From Bacillota bacterium (GTDB lineage Bacteria > Bacillota > Clostridia > Peptostreptococcales > Acidaminobacteraceae), in assembly GCA_025210655.1 (NCBI GenBank), contig JAOARG010000077.1:79334-143333 (forward strand): DNA of 64,000 nt, read 5' to 3'. Positions 9,169 to 16,996 of this stretch are shown piece by piece. Position 1 is the first letter of the stretch. Each line of letters starts with the position of its first letter. The position numbers were made by a program, and so were the translations under genes. The notes under the pieces were generated by a model. The model made no database searches and was not told where the DNA came from. It saw nothing but the letters and a program-made list of their open reading frames with translations.

Positions 9169-9206
9169 ACACCCTTAAACATTAGTTTATGGGTGTTTTT
9201 TTATTT
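9169..9206 (+). terminator. Riboswitch-controlled terminator
   Basis: Stem ACACCCTTAAAC / GTTTATGGGTGT (one mismatch) with a short loop and a run of seven Ts. Its left arm is the alternative partner of 9137-9143, so it is an attenuator, not a constitutive stop. Confidence 0.85.
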
Positions 9207-9301
9207 TAGAAACTCCCTGTGTTATTAAAGTATGGAGATGTTTGGCTTATAAATGAAATTGTAAAATACATTTTTTACGAAATTAAAGGGAGGATCTACA
9301 A

Positions 9302-11011
9302 ATGAAGAAGAGAGGAATAATTTTAGTTTTAGTCGCACTACTGGTCGTATTATTTAGTGGAACGGTATTTGCCGACACAGCAAGCCCGGAAATGAATGCT
9401 AGTAAGTTTGGAGTACTTACACTGTTACCACCTTTTATAGCAATTTTACTTGCCTTTTTAACAAAGAACGTTATATTGTCATTATTTATTGGTGTGTTTT
9501 CAGGTACATTCCTAGTTGGACTTAATAGTTATAATATATTTGGAGCTATAATGCATGGATTCCTTAATATTGTTAACCTTGTATTAGGATCACTTGCTGA
9601 TAGTTGGAATGCAGGTATCATATTACAGTGTCTTACTATTGGTGGTCTTATTGCACTTATTACAAAAATGGGTGGTGCAAGAGCAGTAGCTGAGGCCCTA
9701 GCAAAGAGAGCAAAGACTCAAAGAAGTGCACAGTTAGTTACTTGGGTACTTGGATTATTTGTATTCTTTGATGATTATGCAAATGCACTTATCGTTGGTC
9801 CAATAATGAGACCAGTTACTGATAAATTAAGAATTTCTAGAGAAAAACTTGCATTCATTATTGATGCAACAGCAGCACCGATTGCAGGTATCGCACTTAT
9901 TTCTACATGGGTTGGATATGAAATCGGACTTATAAAAGATGGATATGCTTCTATAGGAATGGACGTAAATGCTTACAATGTATTTATTGAAACTATTCCT
10001 TACAGATTCTACAATATATTAATTCTTGTTTTCATCGTAGCTTCAGCAATGATGTTAAGAGAATTTGGACCAATGTACAAGGCAGAAAAAAGAGCAAGAA
10101 CTACTGGAAAGCTATTACCTGATGGAGCACATCCTATGATAGCTGAAGATACTACAGATATTGAGCCAAATGAAGGTGTAAAATTAAGTATTTGGAGTGC
10201 TATCATTCCAATCATGACTCTTATAGTAAGTGCCTTTGTTGGATTCTATTTCAATGGATACAGTGCATTAGATCCAGAAATGATGGCAATGGTTGATAAA
10301 GCTCCTTTATCAATAATCTCAATCAGAGAAACATTTGGTGCATCTGATGCAAGTATAGTTTTATTCCAAGCAGCTCTTATTGCAAGTGTTGTAGCACTTA
10401 TCATGGGTGCAAGTCAGAAAATGTTTAAAATCGGGGAAGGTATTGACGTATTTGTACAGGGAACAAAGTCATTACTTATTACAGCAATTATTTTATTATT
10501 GGCATGGTCATTATCGGGAGTTATTAAGGAACTTGGAACTGCTAAATTCCTTGTTGAGTTATTATCAGACAAGGTACCTGCTTTCATACTTCCTTCAATT
10601 ATATTTGTACTTGGATCGATTATTTCATTCGCAACAGGTACTTCATATGGAACAATGGGTATTCTAATGCCACTTACAATTCCTTTGGCATTTGCAATCA
10701 ATCCAGTTGAGTCATACGTAGTAATGTGTGCAGGAGCGGTTCTTACTGGAGCGATCTTTGGAGATCACTGTTCACCTATTTCAGATACTACAATTTTATC
10801 TTCAATGGGTTCTGCATGTGACCACATTGAGCATACTAGAACACAGCTTGTATACGCACTTAGTGTTGCGGCAATCTCAATCTTATTTGGATATATTCCA
10901 GTTGGATTAGGAATGAACGTAGCTTTAGTTCTTCCAATTGGTATGGTTGCAGTTGTTGTATTCCTAAGACTATTTGGTAAGTCTGTTAAGGAAGAAGCAC
11001 TTAGAGCATAA
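9302..11011 (+). CDS. NhaC-family (Na+/H+ antiporter type) transporter, probable lysine transporter
   Basis: A 569-residue polytopic membrane protein. It begins with a hydrophobic segment (residues ~6-24, ending in VFADT), which may be a cleaved signal or a first helix, followed by about a dozen hydrophobic helices; KTQRSAQLVTWVLGLFVFFDDYANALIVG, APIAGIALISTWVGYEIG and FGDHCSPISDTTILSS carry the charged and Ser/Thr residues typical of NhaC-like carriers. The lysine riboswitch directly upstream is known to control NhaC-superfamily transporters believed to move lysine, so lysine uptake is the best guess over Na+/H+ exchange. Good GGGAGG site at 9289-9294. Single-gene transcription unit ending at the 11066 terminator. 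Confidence 0.85.
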   Translation: MKKRGIILVLVALLVVLFSGTVFADTASPEMNASKFGVLTLLPPFIAILLAFLTKNVILSLFIGVFSGTFLVGLNSYNIFGAIMHGFLNIVNLVLGSLADSWNAGIILQCLTIGGLIALITKMGGARAVAEALAKRAKTQRSAQLVTWVLGLFVFFDDYANALIVGPIMRPVTDKLRISREKLAFIIDATAAPIAGIALISTWVGYEIGLIKDGYASIGMDVNAYNVFIETIPYRFYNILILVFIVASAMMLREFGPMYKAEKRARTTGKLLPDGAHPMIAEDTTDIEPNEGVKLSIWSAIIPIMTLIVSAFVGFYFNGYSALDPEMMAMVDKAPLSIISIRETFGASDASIVLFQAALIASVVALIMGASQKMFKIGEGIDVFVQGTKSLLITAIILLLAWSLSGVIKELGTAKFLVELLSDKVPAFILPSIIFVLGSIISFATGTSYGTMGILMPLTIPLAFAINPVESYVVMCAGAVLTGAIFGDHCSPISDTTILSSMGSACDHIEHTRTQLVYALSVAAISILFGYIPVGLGMNVALVLPIGMVAVVVFLRLFGKSVKEEALRA

Positions 11012-11065
11012 ATAATTTAATATGATGATGTAGACCAGGGGCTTAGCCCCTTGTCTATAACATAT

Positions 11066-11108
11066 AAAATCACTGATACCCCATCCTACATCAGTGATTT
11101 TAATTTTA
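11066..11108 (+). terminator. Terminator after the NhaC-type transporter
   Basis: Perfect 12-bp stem (AAAATCACTGAT at 11066-11077 with 11090-11101) followed by a T-rich tail. A further GC-rich hairpin at 11032-11055 lies between it and the stop codon but has no T tract. Confidence 0.85.
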
Positions 11109-11207
11109 AGATTTAAAATATTTCTCAGGGGTATTATATTATAAACAGCTAAGTGTAATGATTTTCAAAAAAGAAAGTTTACAAAATAGCTCTTAATATA
11201 GAATCCT

Positions 11208-11235
11208 TTGTAATACCGTTTCAATCTGCTATAAT
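11208..11235 (+). promoter_or_regulatory. Promoter of the ACT-domain gene
   Basis: TTGTAA (11208-11213), 16-nt spacer, consensus TATAAT (11230-11235), about 80 nt before the chosen start codon. Confidence 0.6.
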
Positions 11236-11317
11236 ATATGTATATTTGGATTTAATATATGTTGGTTTCCTTTACAGCAAAGTGATGGCATTTGTGGATG
11301 GGAAAGGAGGAATTCCT

Positions 11318-11704
11318 ATGATGAAGCGTTTAGAACTAAACTTTATGAACGAAGGTTTTGGTATCGTATATATAGAGCAAAATAAATCTATACCTAAGTG
11401 GGTATTTGGACTCCAGTTTTATTCAATACTTGATGAAGATGACGAAAAGATTCTTATCTGTAATGAAAAGGATATTCCTGATGACATTGAGTATGATGGA
11501 AATTGGAAATGTTTGAAGCTGGGACTTAACGAAAAGGATTCAGATCTTAATGTTATATATGAAGCTCTTATGGATTTAGGAGTAGATGTATTTCTTGTGG
11601 AAACACTGGAGTATGAGTACGTTTTTATTAAAGAAGAGCAGTTGATCAAGTCACTTAACAATGTGCTTGGTACAGATAATGTAATTACCCACTCTATTTC
11701 CTAG
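11318..11704 (+). CDS. ACT-domain protein (CASTOR/COG3603-like)
   Basis: A 128-residue soluble protein resembling the small bacterial family with two ACT-like halves: an N-terminal half around SIPKWVFGLQFYSILDEDDE, the conserved WKCLKL strand, then a half with LMDLGVDVFLVETLEYEYVFIKEE. Such ACT proteins bind amino acids, but neither ligand nor target is known for this type. ATG at 11318 is chosen because AAAGGAGG at 11303-11310 is ideally placed; upstream in-frame starts lack a ribosome site. Stand-alone gene between a good promoter and a long terminator. Family assignment is by eye. Confidence 0.7.
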   Translation: MMKRLELNFMNEGFGIVYIEQNKSIPKWVFGLQFYSILDEDDEKILICNEKDIPDDIEYDGNWKCLKLGLNEKDSDLNVIYEALMDLGVDVFLVETLEYEYVFIKEEQLIKSLNNVLGTDNVITHSIS

Positions 11705-11708
11705 ATAA

Positions 11709-11779
11709 TTTAAAAGAAAAATAAAAATCTCTAAAAGTATTAAAACCAATACTTTTAGAGATTTTATTTTTCTTTTAAA
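11709..11779. terminator. Long bidirectional terminator
   Basis: Near-perfect inverted repeat of about 32 bp per arm (one bulged A) around a short loop, between two convergent genes. It overlaps the last codon of the SixA-like gene. Unusually long for a terminator. Confidence 0.85.
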
Positions 11780-12254
11780 TAGTAGCAATAAAATTATTCA
11801 ATTCCTTAGACTTCATAAAATTCTTAAGCTTCCACTTATCGTGGGAGAAATTGAGATGAATCATGCTTCCAGTTGATAAATGTATTGTTTCACAAGGAAT
11901 CTCAAGCATATGGGCTATGAGCTTATCTAGTGTTGGATTATGACCAACAATAAGTACATTTCTTTCCCTTAGACTTTCGTAAAATATAAGTATTTCTTCA
12001 AAAGTTCCGGCATAGAGCAGATCCTTGTAAATTATGTTTTTGCAGTGAACTTCCCTTGCGACTATATCTGCTGTCATTTTTGCCCTCATGGCATCTGAGG
12101 AAACAATAATATCAGGAAGAAGGTCTATAGAAAGAAGATATTTTCCAAGGGCATTTATTGATTTGACCCCTTCATCCGTAAGTCTTCTATTAATATCAGC
12201 TTTTTCTCCACTGTGTTCTGCCTTACCATGGCGGATAATAATCATGTTTTTCAT
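11775..12254 (-). CDS. SixA-like phosphohistidine phosphatase (histidine phosphatase superfamily)
   Basis: A 159-residue member of the RHG phosphatase fold. N-terminal IIIRHGKAEH holds the catalytic His of the RHG motif; the second half has SSDAMRAKMTAD (basic phosphate-binding residue) and the LIVGHNPTLDKL motif with the second catalytic His. Length and the GHNPTL motif fit SixA, which removes phosphate from histidines in phosphorelay proteins. It lies 34 nt downstream of the HD-GYP gene on the same strand, with a GGGAGG site, so both probably share a transcript. Substrate not determinable here. Confidence 0.85.
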   Translation of the reverse strand: MKNMIIIRHGKAEHSGEKADINRRLTDEGVKSINALGKYLLSIDLLPDIIVSSDAMRAKMTADIVAREVHCKNIIYKDLLYAGTFEEILIFYESLRERNVLIVGHNPTLDKLIAHMLEIPCETIHLSTGSMIHLNFSHDKWKLKNFMKSKELNNFIATI

Positions 12255-12288
12255 AAATAATCCTCCCTTCCAAATATAAGATTAAAAT

Positions 12289-13365
12289 TTAATAATGAAT
12301 ATTTGTAATTACTAAATTGTTATTATCAATAAGATTTGTTGGAGTTAAGCTAAAGTCATCTCCGCTTTCTTTAATAATACTGATTTTAGGCCTTAGGGGT
12401 AATGTTGGATTTGCTTCATCCACAACTGCAATATCACCAGTATTTAGTTCTACCAAACTCCCTATTGGATAGGGATTAACCCTTGAAATAAATGTTTCAG
12501 ATATGTTTGATGAAAAATATCTTCCCGTAACACCCATTAAGAACTCAATTGCTTCTGAAGGTGGCAAGGCTCTTCTATATGGTCTGTCAGAAGTCATTGC
12601 ATCATATATATCTGTGATACCTATAATCTGTGCAAAATCGTTTATTTCCTCTGAAGCAATCCTGTTTGGATATCCAGTTCCGTCTATATGTTCGTGATGT
12701 TGTAGTACAGATACTTTTACATATGAACTTACATAACTTCTATCTTTTAAGAAGTTATAGCCATCAAGTGGGTGATGGAGAATCATTCTTTTTTCTTCCA
12801 TTGAAAGATCCTTGGATTTATCCAGTACATCTTCTGGTAGAAATAAAAGACCGATATCGTGTAGTACACCTGCAATGAATAGTTCCTTTTGAAAATCTTT
12901 ATTGTATCCTAGATACGAACCAAGTAGCAGTGCAAGTATTCCAGTATTAAGAGCAGAACCCTCTAGATAATCATCCATTGATTTTATATCTATATAATCA
13001 ATTCGCATGTGTGATGATGAGGAAAGTTCATAGGATATATCATTAAACAATTCAAGGAGTTTATTATAGTGTTCAAAAAATTCATCCTTTGAAGTATTGA
13101 GCCTGTTACGTTTTATAGATTCAAACATTTCCTTGATTATTTTTTTCCCACTATGTTTTAATGTGGTTTCAATCATTTTTGTGACATCATTTTTGCTGTA
13201 CTTATCTTTGATATAGACTGTATATATATGGTTTTCCTCGATTTTTCCAATAAGTTTCTTCGACAGGAGTGCTCCTTTTTTTATAAGGACAGTTCCAGTA
13301 TTTGTGTATAAGGTTTCGGCAAGTTCTTGCCCTTCTTTGATATATTCTATAGGTATTGCACGCAT
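12289..13365 (-). CDS. HD-GYP domain protein, possible cyclic-di-GMP phosphodiesterase
   Basis: A 358-residue cytosolic protein. The C-terminal half has the HD-GYP signatures: VLHDIGLLFLP (His169-Asp170), ILHHPLDGY (~196-203) and QHHEHIDGTGYP (222-233). N-terminal ~120 residues resemble the DUF3391-like region common in this family. The helix that usually carries an extra metal-ligand His before the HD pair reads SALNTGILALLLG and lacks that His, so metal content or activity may differ. First gene of a two-gene unit with the SixA-like phosphatase. With the GGDEF protein at 59 kb it suggests c-di-GMP signalling. Confidence 0.85.
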   Translation of the reverse strand: MRAIPIEYIKEGQELAETLYTNTGTVLIKKGALLSKKLIGKIEENHIYTVYIKDKYSKNDVTKMIETTLKHSGKKIIKEMFESIKRNRLNTSKDEFFEHYNKLLELFNDISYELSSSSHMRIDYIDIKSMDDYLEGSALNTGILALLLGSYLGYNKDFQKELFIAGVLHDIGLLFLPEDVLDKSKDLSMEEKRMILHHPLDGYNFLKDRSYVSSYVKVSVLQHHEHIDGTGYPNRIASEEINDFAQIIGITDIYDAMTSDRPYRRALPPSEAIEFLMGVTGRYFSSNISETFISRVNPYPIGSLVELNTGDIAVVDEANPTLPLRPKISIIKESGDDFSLTPTNLIDNNNLVITNIHY

Positions 13366-13514
13366 ACTTATTCCACCTTTGTAATCTAGTATTTATATAG
13401 TTATACCCAATTAAAAATTTAAACACACAATAGTCTGGAGTAATCTTTGGATTTAGTTAATACTTATTGAAAAATTGGGTATATATCCCTCGTAGATAGA
13501 GAAAGGGTGGTTAT

Positions 13515-14291
13515 ATGGAAAGAGTTGAGATAACATCATGGAATCATCTGAATGACATTTTATTTGAAGAATCATGGGATGAAGGTCTTAAAAGGATACG
13601 GTCTCCATATGCTTTTAGGGGACTTCCAGATGCTAATTTTGACCTAATGACAAGTCTTCAAAGGTTAGGGGGGAACTATTACAAGTTAGAGAAAAACATT
13701 CTTAGGAATTTCAAAAAATATAGCTATGAGTTTAATGTGGACTCTGTATGGGAGCTGATGGCAATAGCTCAACATTATGGACTTCCCACAAGGCTACTTG
13801 ACTGGACTTATTCTCCTTATGTAGCCCTACACTTTGTAACATCACAACTGGAACTATATGATAGGGACGGTGTGGTATGGTGTCTTGATTTTAAAGAGAC
13901 ATCAGAAAATCTTCCAGTAAGATTGAAGGATAAGTTGAAAAAAGAGCAGGCAAATGCCTTTACTGTAGGTATGTTAAATGAAGCCTATAAGTCCCTTGAA
14001 GGACTTCAAAAATCAAAAAGAGAAGACTTTATTTTGTTTTTCGAACCCCCTTCTATGGATTCTAGAATAGTAAATCAATTTGCCCTATTTTCAATGATGT
14101 CTAGTCCTACTGCCAGGGTAGACGATTTGATTAGTGAGAGTGATTTGAATATAAGAAAAATAATTATTCCAAAGGGACTTAAGTGGGAAATAAGGGATAG
14201 ACTGGATCAGCTAAATATAAATGAAAGAACCCTGTTTCCAGGTTTAAATGGTTTGTGTTCCTGGTTAAGGAGACACTATAGTCCAAGATAG
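13515..14291 (+). CDS. FRG-domain protein
   Basis: A 258-residue cytosolic protein. The FRG domain (named for Phe-Arg-Gly) spans the N-terminal ~150 residues: ITSWNHLNDILFE, YAFRGLPDANFDLMTSLQR and the highly conserved AIAQHYGLPTRLLDWT, then SPYVALHFV. The C-terminal part is nondescript. FRG proteins are widespread in bacteria and phages and often sit in variable or defence-type islands, but no activity is established. Here it stands alone, between the HD-GYP gene (divergent) and a metal-transporter operon; AAAGGGTGG precedes the ATG. Confidence 0.85.
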   Translation: MERVEITSWNHLNDILFEESWDEGLKRIRSPYAFRGLPDANFDLMTSLQRLGGNYYKLEKNILRNFKKYSYEFNVDSVWELMAIAQHYGLPTRLLDWTYSPYVALHFVTSQLELYDRDGVVWCLDFKETSENLPVRLKDKLKKEQANAFTVGMLNEAYKSLEGLQKSKREDFILFFEPPSMDSRIVNQFALFSMMSSPTARVDDLISESDLNIRKIIIPKGLKWEIRDRLDQLNINERTLFPGLNGLCSWLRRHYSPR

Positions 14292-14294
14292 TTA

Positions 14295-14323
14295 TTGATA
14301 ATGATTCTCAATTGATGTATTAT
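14295..14323 (+). promoter_or_regulatory. Promoter with Fur-like box
   Basis: TTGATA (14295-14300), 17-nt spacer, TATTAT (14318-14323). TGATAATGATTCTCA at 14296-14310 matches the 7-1-7 Fur consensus TGATAATNATTATCA at all but one fixed position and overlaps the -35 element. Fur, PerR and Zur boxes look alike, so the actual metalloregulator is uncertain. Confidence 0.65.
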
Positions 14324-14344
14324 AAAATTAAAGAGGTGATATAA

Positions 14345-15583
14345 ATGAATGAAATAATGAATATTATTATAACAAGTGCCGAAGGTTCATTTCTACAAGT
14401 AGGTGTATTTGTAGGTGCTGTATTATTGTTATTTGGTGTAATCAATTACAAGATGGAAGGTCGATTTATAGAAAAAATTGAAAAGTCCAAGAAGATTCAA
14501 CCTATATTAGGAGCTTTACTTGGTCTTACTCCAGGTTGCGGAGGGGCGATTTTTGTAATGCCAATGTACATAAGGGGAACTGTTAGCTTTGGTACTGTTG
14601 TAGCTACTCTTATTGCAACTATGGGTGATGCAGCCTTTGTAATGATTGCTGCTATGCCGGACAAGTTTATTTTAGTTAGTGTATTATCATTGGCTATTGC
14701 TATTGTTACAGGATATATAGTTGATTATTTTAAAATTGGAGAGACTTTACTTAAAAATAGAAGAGCCATATCTAAGGAGCAAGCTAATAAGGTTCATGAA
14801 CCTGTAAGTGAAGCTCTTACTGATTATGAGTATGGTATTTATCAATCAACTGGAAAAATGGAAAAGCTTGATATGCATATAGGACATGCTGAAGGTGACG
14901 AAATTGACTTATTACTTCACCATGCAGATGGAGAAGATCACATGGGCTTTGGATATAAACTTACCCATGGAATTTTATACAAAATGTTTTGGGTGATTAC
15001 TACAATAGGACTTGTATTAGGAATAATGCTTCTGATGCAAATTGATGTAAATACCTTGGCTATTCCAAACTTAGGACTTCTTGTCGGTGTTGGTGGTACA
15101 GTTCTTTCTATAGTATATATGATTATTGATAAAAAACTTATCAGGGATGATACCCATGAGGAAGAAGAAAGTAAGATATTTTCTTTAAAGGAAACACTAA
15201 TACACAATGCTGGTGAGACAGCTTTCGTTAATACTTGGGTTTTCGTTGCTTATCTTGTATATGAACTAGGACTTCACTTTGCAGGTGGAGAATCAGTACT
15301 ATTAGGATTGATGGCAAGTGCAGGTCTATACGCAGTAATACTTGGTGCAATAGTAGGACTAGTACCAGGTTGTGGACCTCAAATCTTATTTGTTGCCATG
15401 TACACAAAGGGAATGCTTCCTTTTGCAGCACTGCTTGCCAATGCAATATCACAGGATGGAGATGCACTATTCCCATTATTAATACTGGATCGTAAATCTT
15501 CTCTGTGGGCAACAGTAATAACAACTGTTCCAGCTTTACTATTTGGTGTATTATATTATTATATGGAAATAGGTTTATTTTAA
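14345..15583 (+). CDS. Putative 10-TM heavy-metal transporter (ArsP_2 type)
   Basis: A 412-residue membrane protein built of two similar halves: LGLTPGCGGAIFVMPMYIRG with MGDAAFVMIA near the N-terminus, and VGLVPGCGPQILFVAMYTKG with SQDGDALFPLL near the C-terminus. The repeated PGCG motif and buried acids are typical of the putative 10TM exporter family, also annotated as putative manganese transporters. Between the halves a cytosolic loop (~residues 165-205) is rich in His, Asp and Glu (HIGHAEGDEIDLLLHHADG), suggesting metal binding. The upstream Fur-like box fits metal control. The MscS gene follows 15 nt later and is likely cotranscribed. Substrate and direction of transport are unproven. 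Confidence 0.75.
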   Translation: MNEIMNIIITSAEGSFLQVGVFVGAVLLLFGVINYKMEGRFIEKIEKSKKIQPILGALLGLTPGCGGAIFVMPMYIRGTVSFGTVVATLIATMGDAAFVMIAAMPDKFILVSVLSLAIAIVTGYIVDYFKIGETLLKNRRAISKEQANKVHEPVSEALTDYEYGIYQSTGKMEKLDMHIGHAEGDEIDLLLHHADGEDHMGFGYKLTHGILYKMFWVITTIGLVLGIMLLMQIDVNTLAIPNLGLLVGVGGTVLSIVYMIIDKKLIRDDTHEEEESKIFSLKETLIHNAGETAFVNTWVFVAYLVYELGLHFAGGESVLLGLMASAGLYAVILGAIVGLVPGCGPQILFVAMYTKGMLPFAALLANAISQDGDALFPLLILDRKSSLWATVITTVPALLFGVLYYYMEIGLF

Positions 15584-15598
15584 TTTTGGAGGTTACAA

Positions 15599-16411
15599 AT
15601 GAATATTAATTATGAAGGTATAATGCAGTCCATAATGGATTATGGTATCAAAATTTTTGGAGCACTTCTTGTACTTGTTATTGGTTTGAGGGTAATAAGA
15701 TATATTGTTAAGCTCACATCTAAGGCTGTAGTTAGGGCAAATATTGACGAGTCACTCAAACCATTCTTAGTGAGTATTACAAATATAGGTCTTAAGATAC
15801 TGCTCTTTATATCAGTAATATCAACTATAGGGGTACATACTGCATCACTTGCAACAGTTGTAGGTGCTGCCGGTCTTGCAGTAGGTCTTGCATTCCAAGG
15901 GAGTTTATCAAACTTTGCAGGAGGAGTATTATTATTAATACTAAAACCATTCAAAGTAGGAGATTTTATTGAAACAAGCGGTCAAATGGGTAGCGTTAAG
16001 GAAATACAGGTTTTCCATACATACCTAGTGACACCGGACAATAAGATGGTCATTATACCAAATGGAAGTATTGCCAATTCAAATATAGTAAACTTTTCAT
16101 TCAATAGTGAAAGGAGAGTGGACCTTGTATTTGGAGTAGGATATGAAAGTGACGAAGATCAAGTAATAGGAATTATAAGGGATGTAATTGATAAGCATGA
16201 ACTTATCAAAAAAGATCCAGAAGCAATGGTTGTTCTAAGTGAATTAGCAGATAGTTCCATAAACTTCACAGTAAGGGTATGGACTAAAAAAGAAGATTAC
16301 TGGACAGTACATTTCGACTTATTAAGAAATGTGAAAAAAGAACTGGATAAAAACAAAATTTCAATACCTTATCCACAGATGGATGTGCATGTTAGGAAAG
16401 ACTTACTTTAA
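15599..16411 (+). CDS. Small-conductance mechanosensitive channel, MscS family
   Basis: A 270-residue membrane protein: three N-terminal TM helices, the pore-lining TM3 rich in Gly/Ala (VGAAGLAVGLAFQGSLSNFAGG) followed by the beta domain LKPFKVGDFIE, the VIIPNGSIANSNIVNFS segment and a C-terminal alpha/beta domain. These are diagnostic for MscS, which releases osmolytes on hypo-osmotic shock. TTGGAGG precedes the ATG. Second gene after the metal transporter, ending at a terminator. Confidence 0.92.
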   Translation: MNINYEGIMQSIMDYGIKIFGALLVLVIGLRVIRYIVKLTSKAVVRANIDESLKPFLVSITNIGLKILLFISVISTIGVHTASLATVVGAAGLAVGLAFQGSLSNFAGGVLLLILKPFKVGDFIETSGQMGSVKEIQVFHTYLVTPDNKMVIIPNGSIANSNIVNFSFNSERRVDLVFGVGYESDEDQVIGIIRDVIDKHELIKKDPEAMVVLSELADSSINFTVRVWTKKEDYWTVHFDLLRNVKKELDKNKISIPYPQMDVHVRKDLL

Positions 16412-16416
16412 TAATC

Positions 16417-16459
16417 AAACTCTAGGAGTGTTAATACTTCTAGAGTTTATTTTAATTTT
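16417..16459 (+). terminator. Terminator after mscS
   Basis: AAACTCTAGGAGT pairs with ACTTCTAGAGTTT (one G-T pair), followed by a T-rich stretch. Confidence 0.8.
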
Positions 16460-16466
16460 AGATATA

Positions 16467-16790
16467 GTCTAGTGCTGTTCTCACGAACTCGCGACTAGTG
16501 TCCGAGTTTCTCAGACGACTAGTGTAATACGCATTTTATTTGTATTACGACTAGTATATTTCCTTTGGAAATATGTCCAAGGTAATTTTACTTAGGTAAA
16601 ATAACTTTTATAAAAAGGTACTATTTAAATTAAATTTATTTGCTCTGTGAGCGATAAATATCAATGGACGCTATTACGTAAGTAGTAGCATTAGTCGTAA
16701 GAATGAGGAAGAAATTATTACACTAGACGACATTGGGAAGCAATGACATTAGTCGAAATGTAATGAAATTAACATTTCATTAGATAATAA
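16467..16790. repeat. Hairpin-linker array A (GACTAGT linkers)
   Basis: Gene-free stretch of nearly 600 nt (16412-16996) holding a chain of small, sequence-unrelated palindromes joined by a near-constant heptamer. GACTAGT occurs at 16493, 16517 and 16549, with a variant at 16467; hairpins lie between them: 16477-16488 (GTTC/GAAC), 16500-16516, 16524-16548 (GTAATAC/GTATTAC), 16556-16574 (ATATTTCC/GGAAATAT), then 16585-16602 (ATTTTAC/GTAAAAT). Farther on the linkers read like the reverse complement: ATTAGTC at 16690 and 16748, ACTAGAC at 16722, around hairpins 16670-16689, 16697-16721, 16731-16745 and 16755-16778. Spacing is 24-32 nt. Nothing coding is seen. Type unknown. Confidence 0.7.
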
Positions 16791-16996
16791 GCTAAAGTAG
16801 AGAGAGCTCCAAATTCCACCACTCAGGCCAGCAGAATAAAGAGCTCAAAGGTTTTTTCTAAGCTGGATACTTAGCAACCTTAAATATTAGACGTTAAAAA
16901 ATTATTTTTTGTTCCCTTTTAGGGTTTATTTATGTATACTTATGTATATTAACTTAGTGTACCGAAGTAATTTTAGAAAAGAACGGGGATAGTAAA

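Noticed and set aside
11032..11055. GC-rich hairpin after the NhaC-type gene taken as a terminator
   Set aside because: No T tract follows; the real terminator is the next hairpin at 11066.
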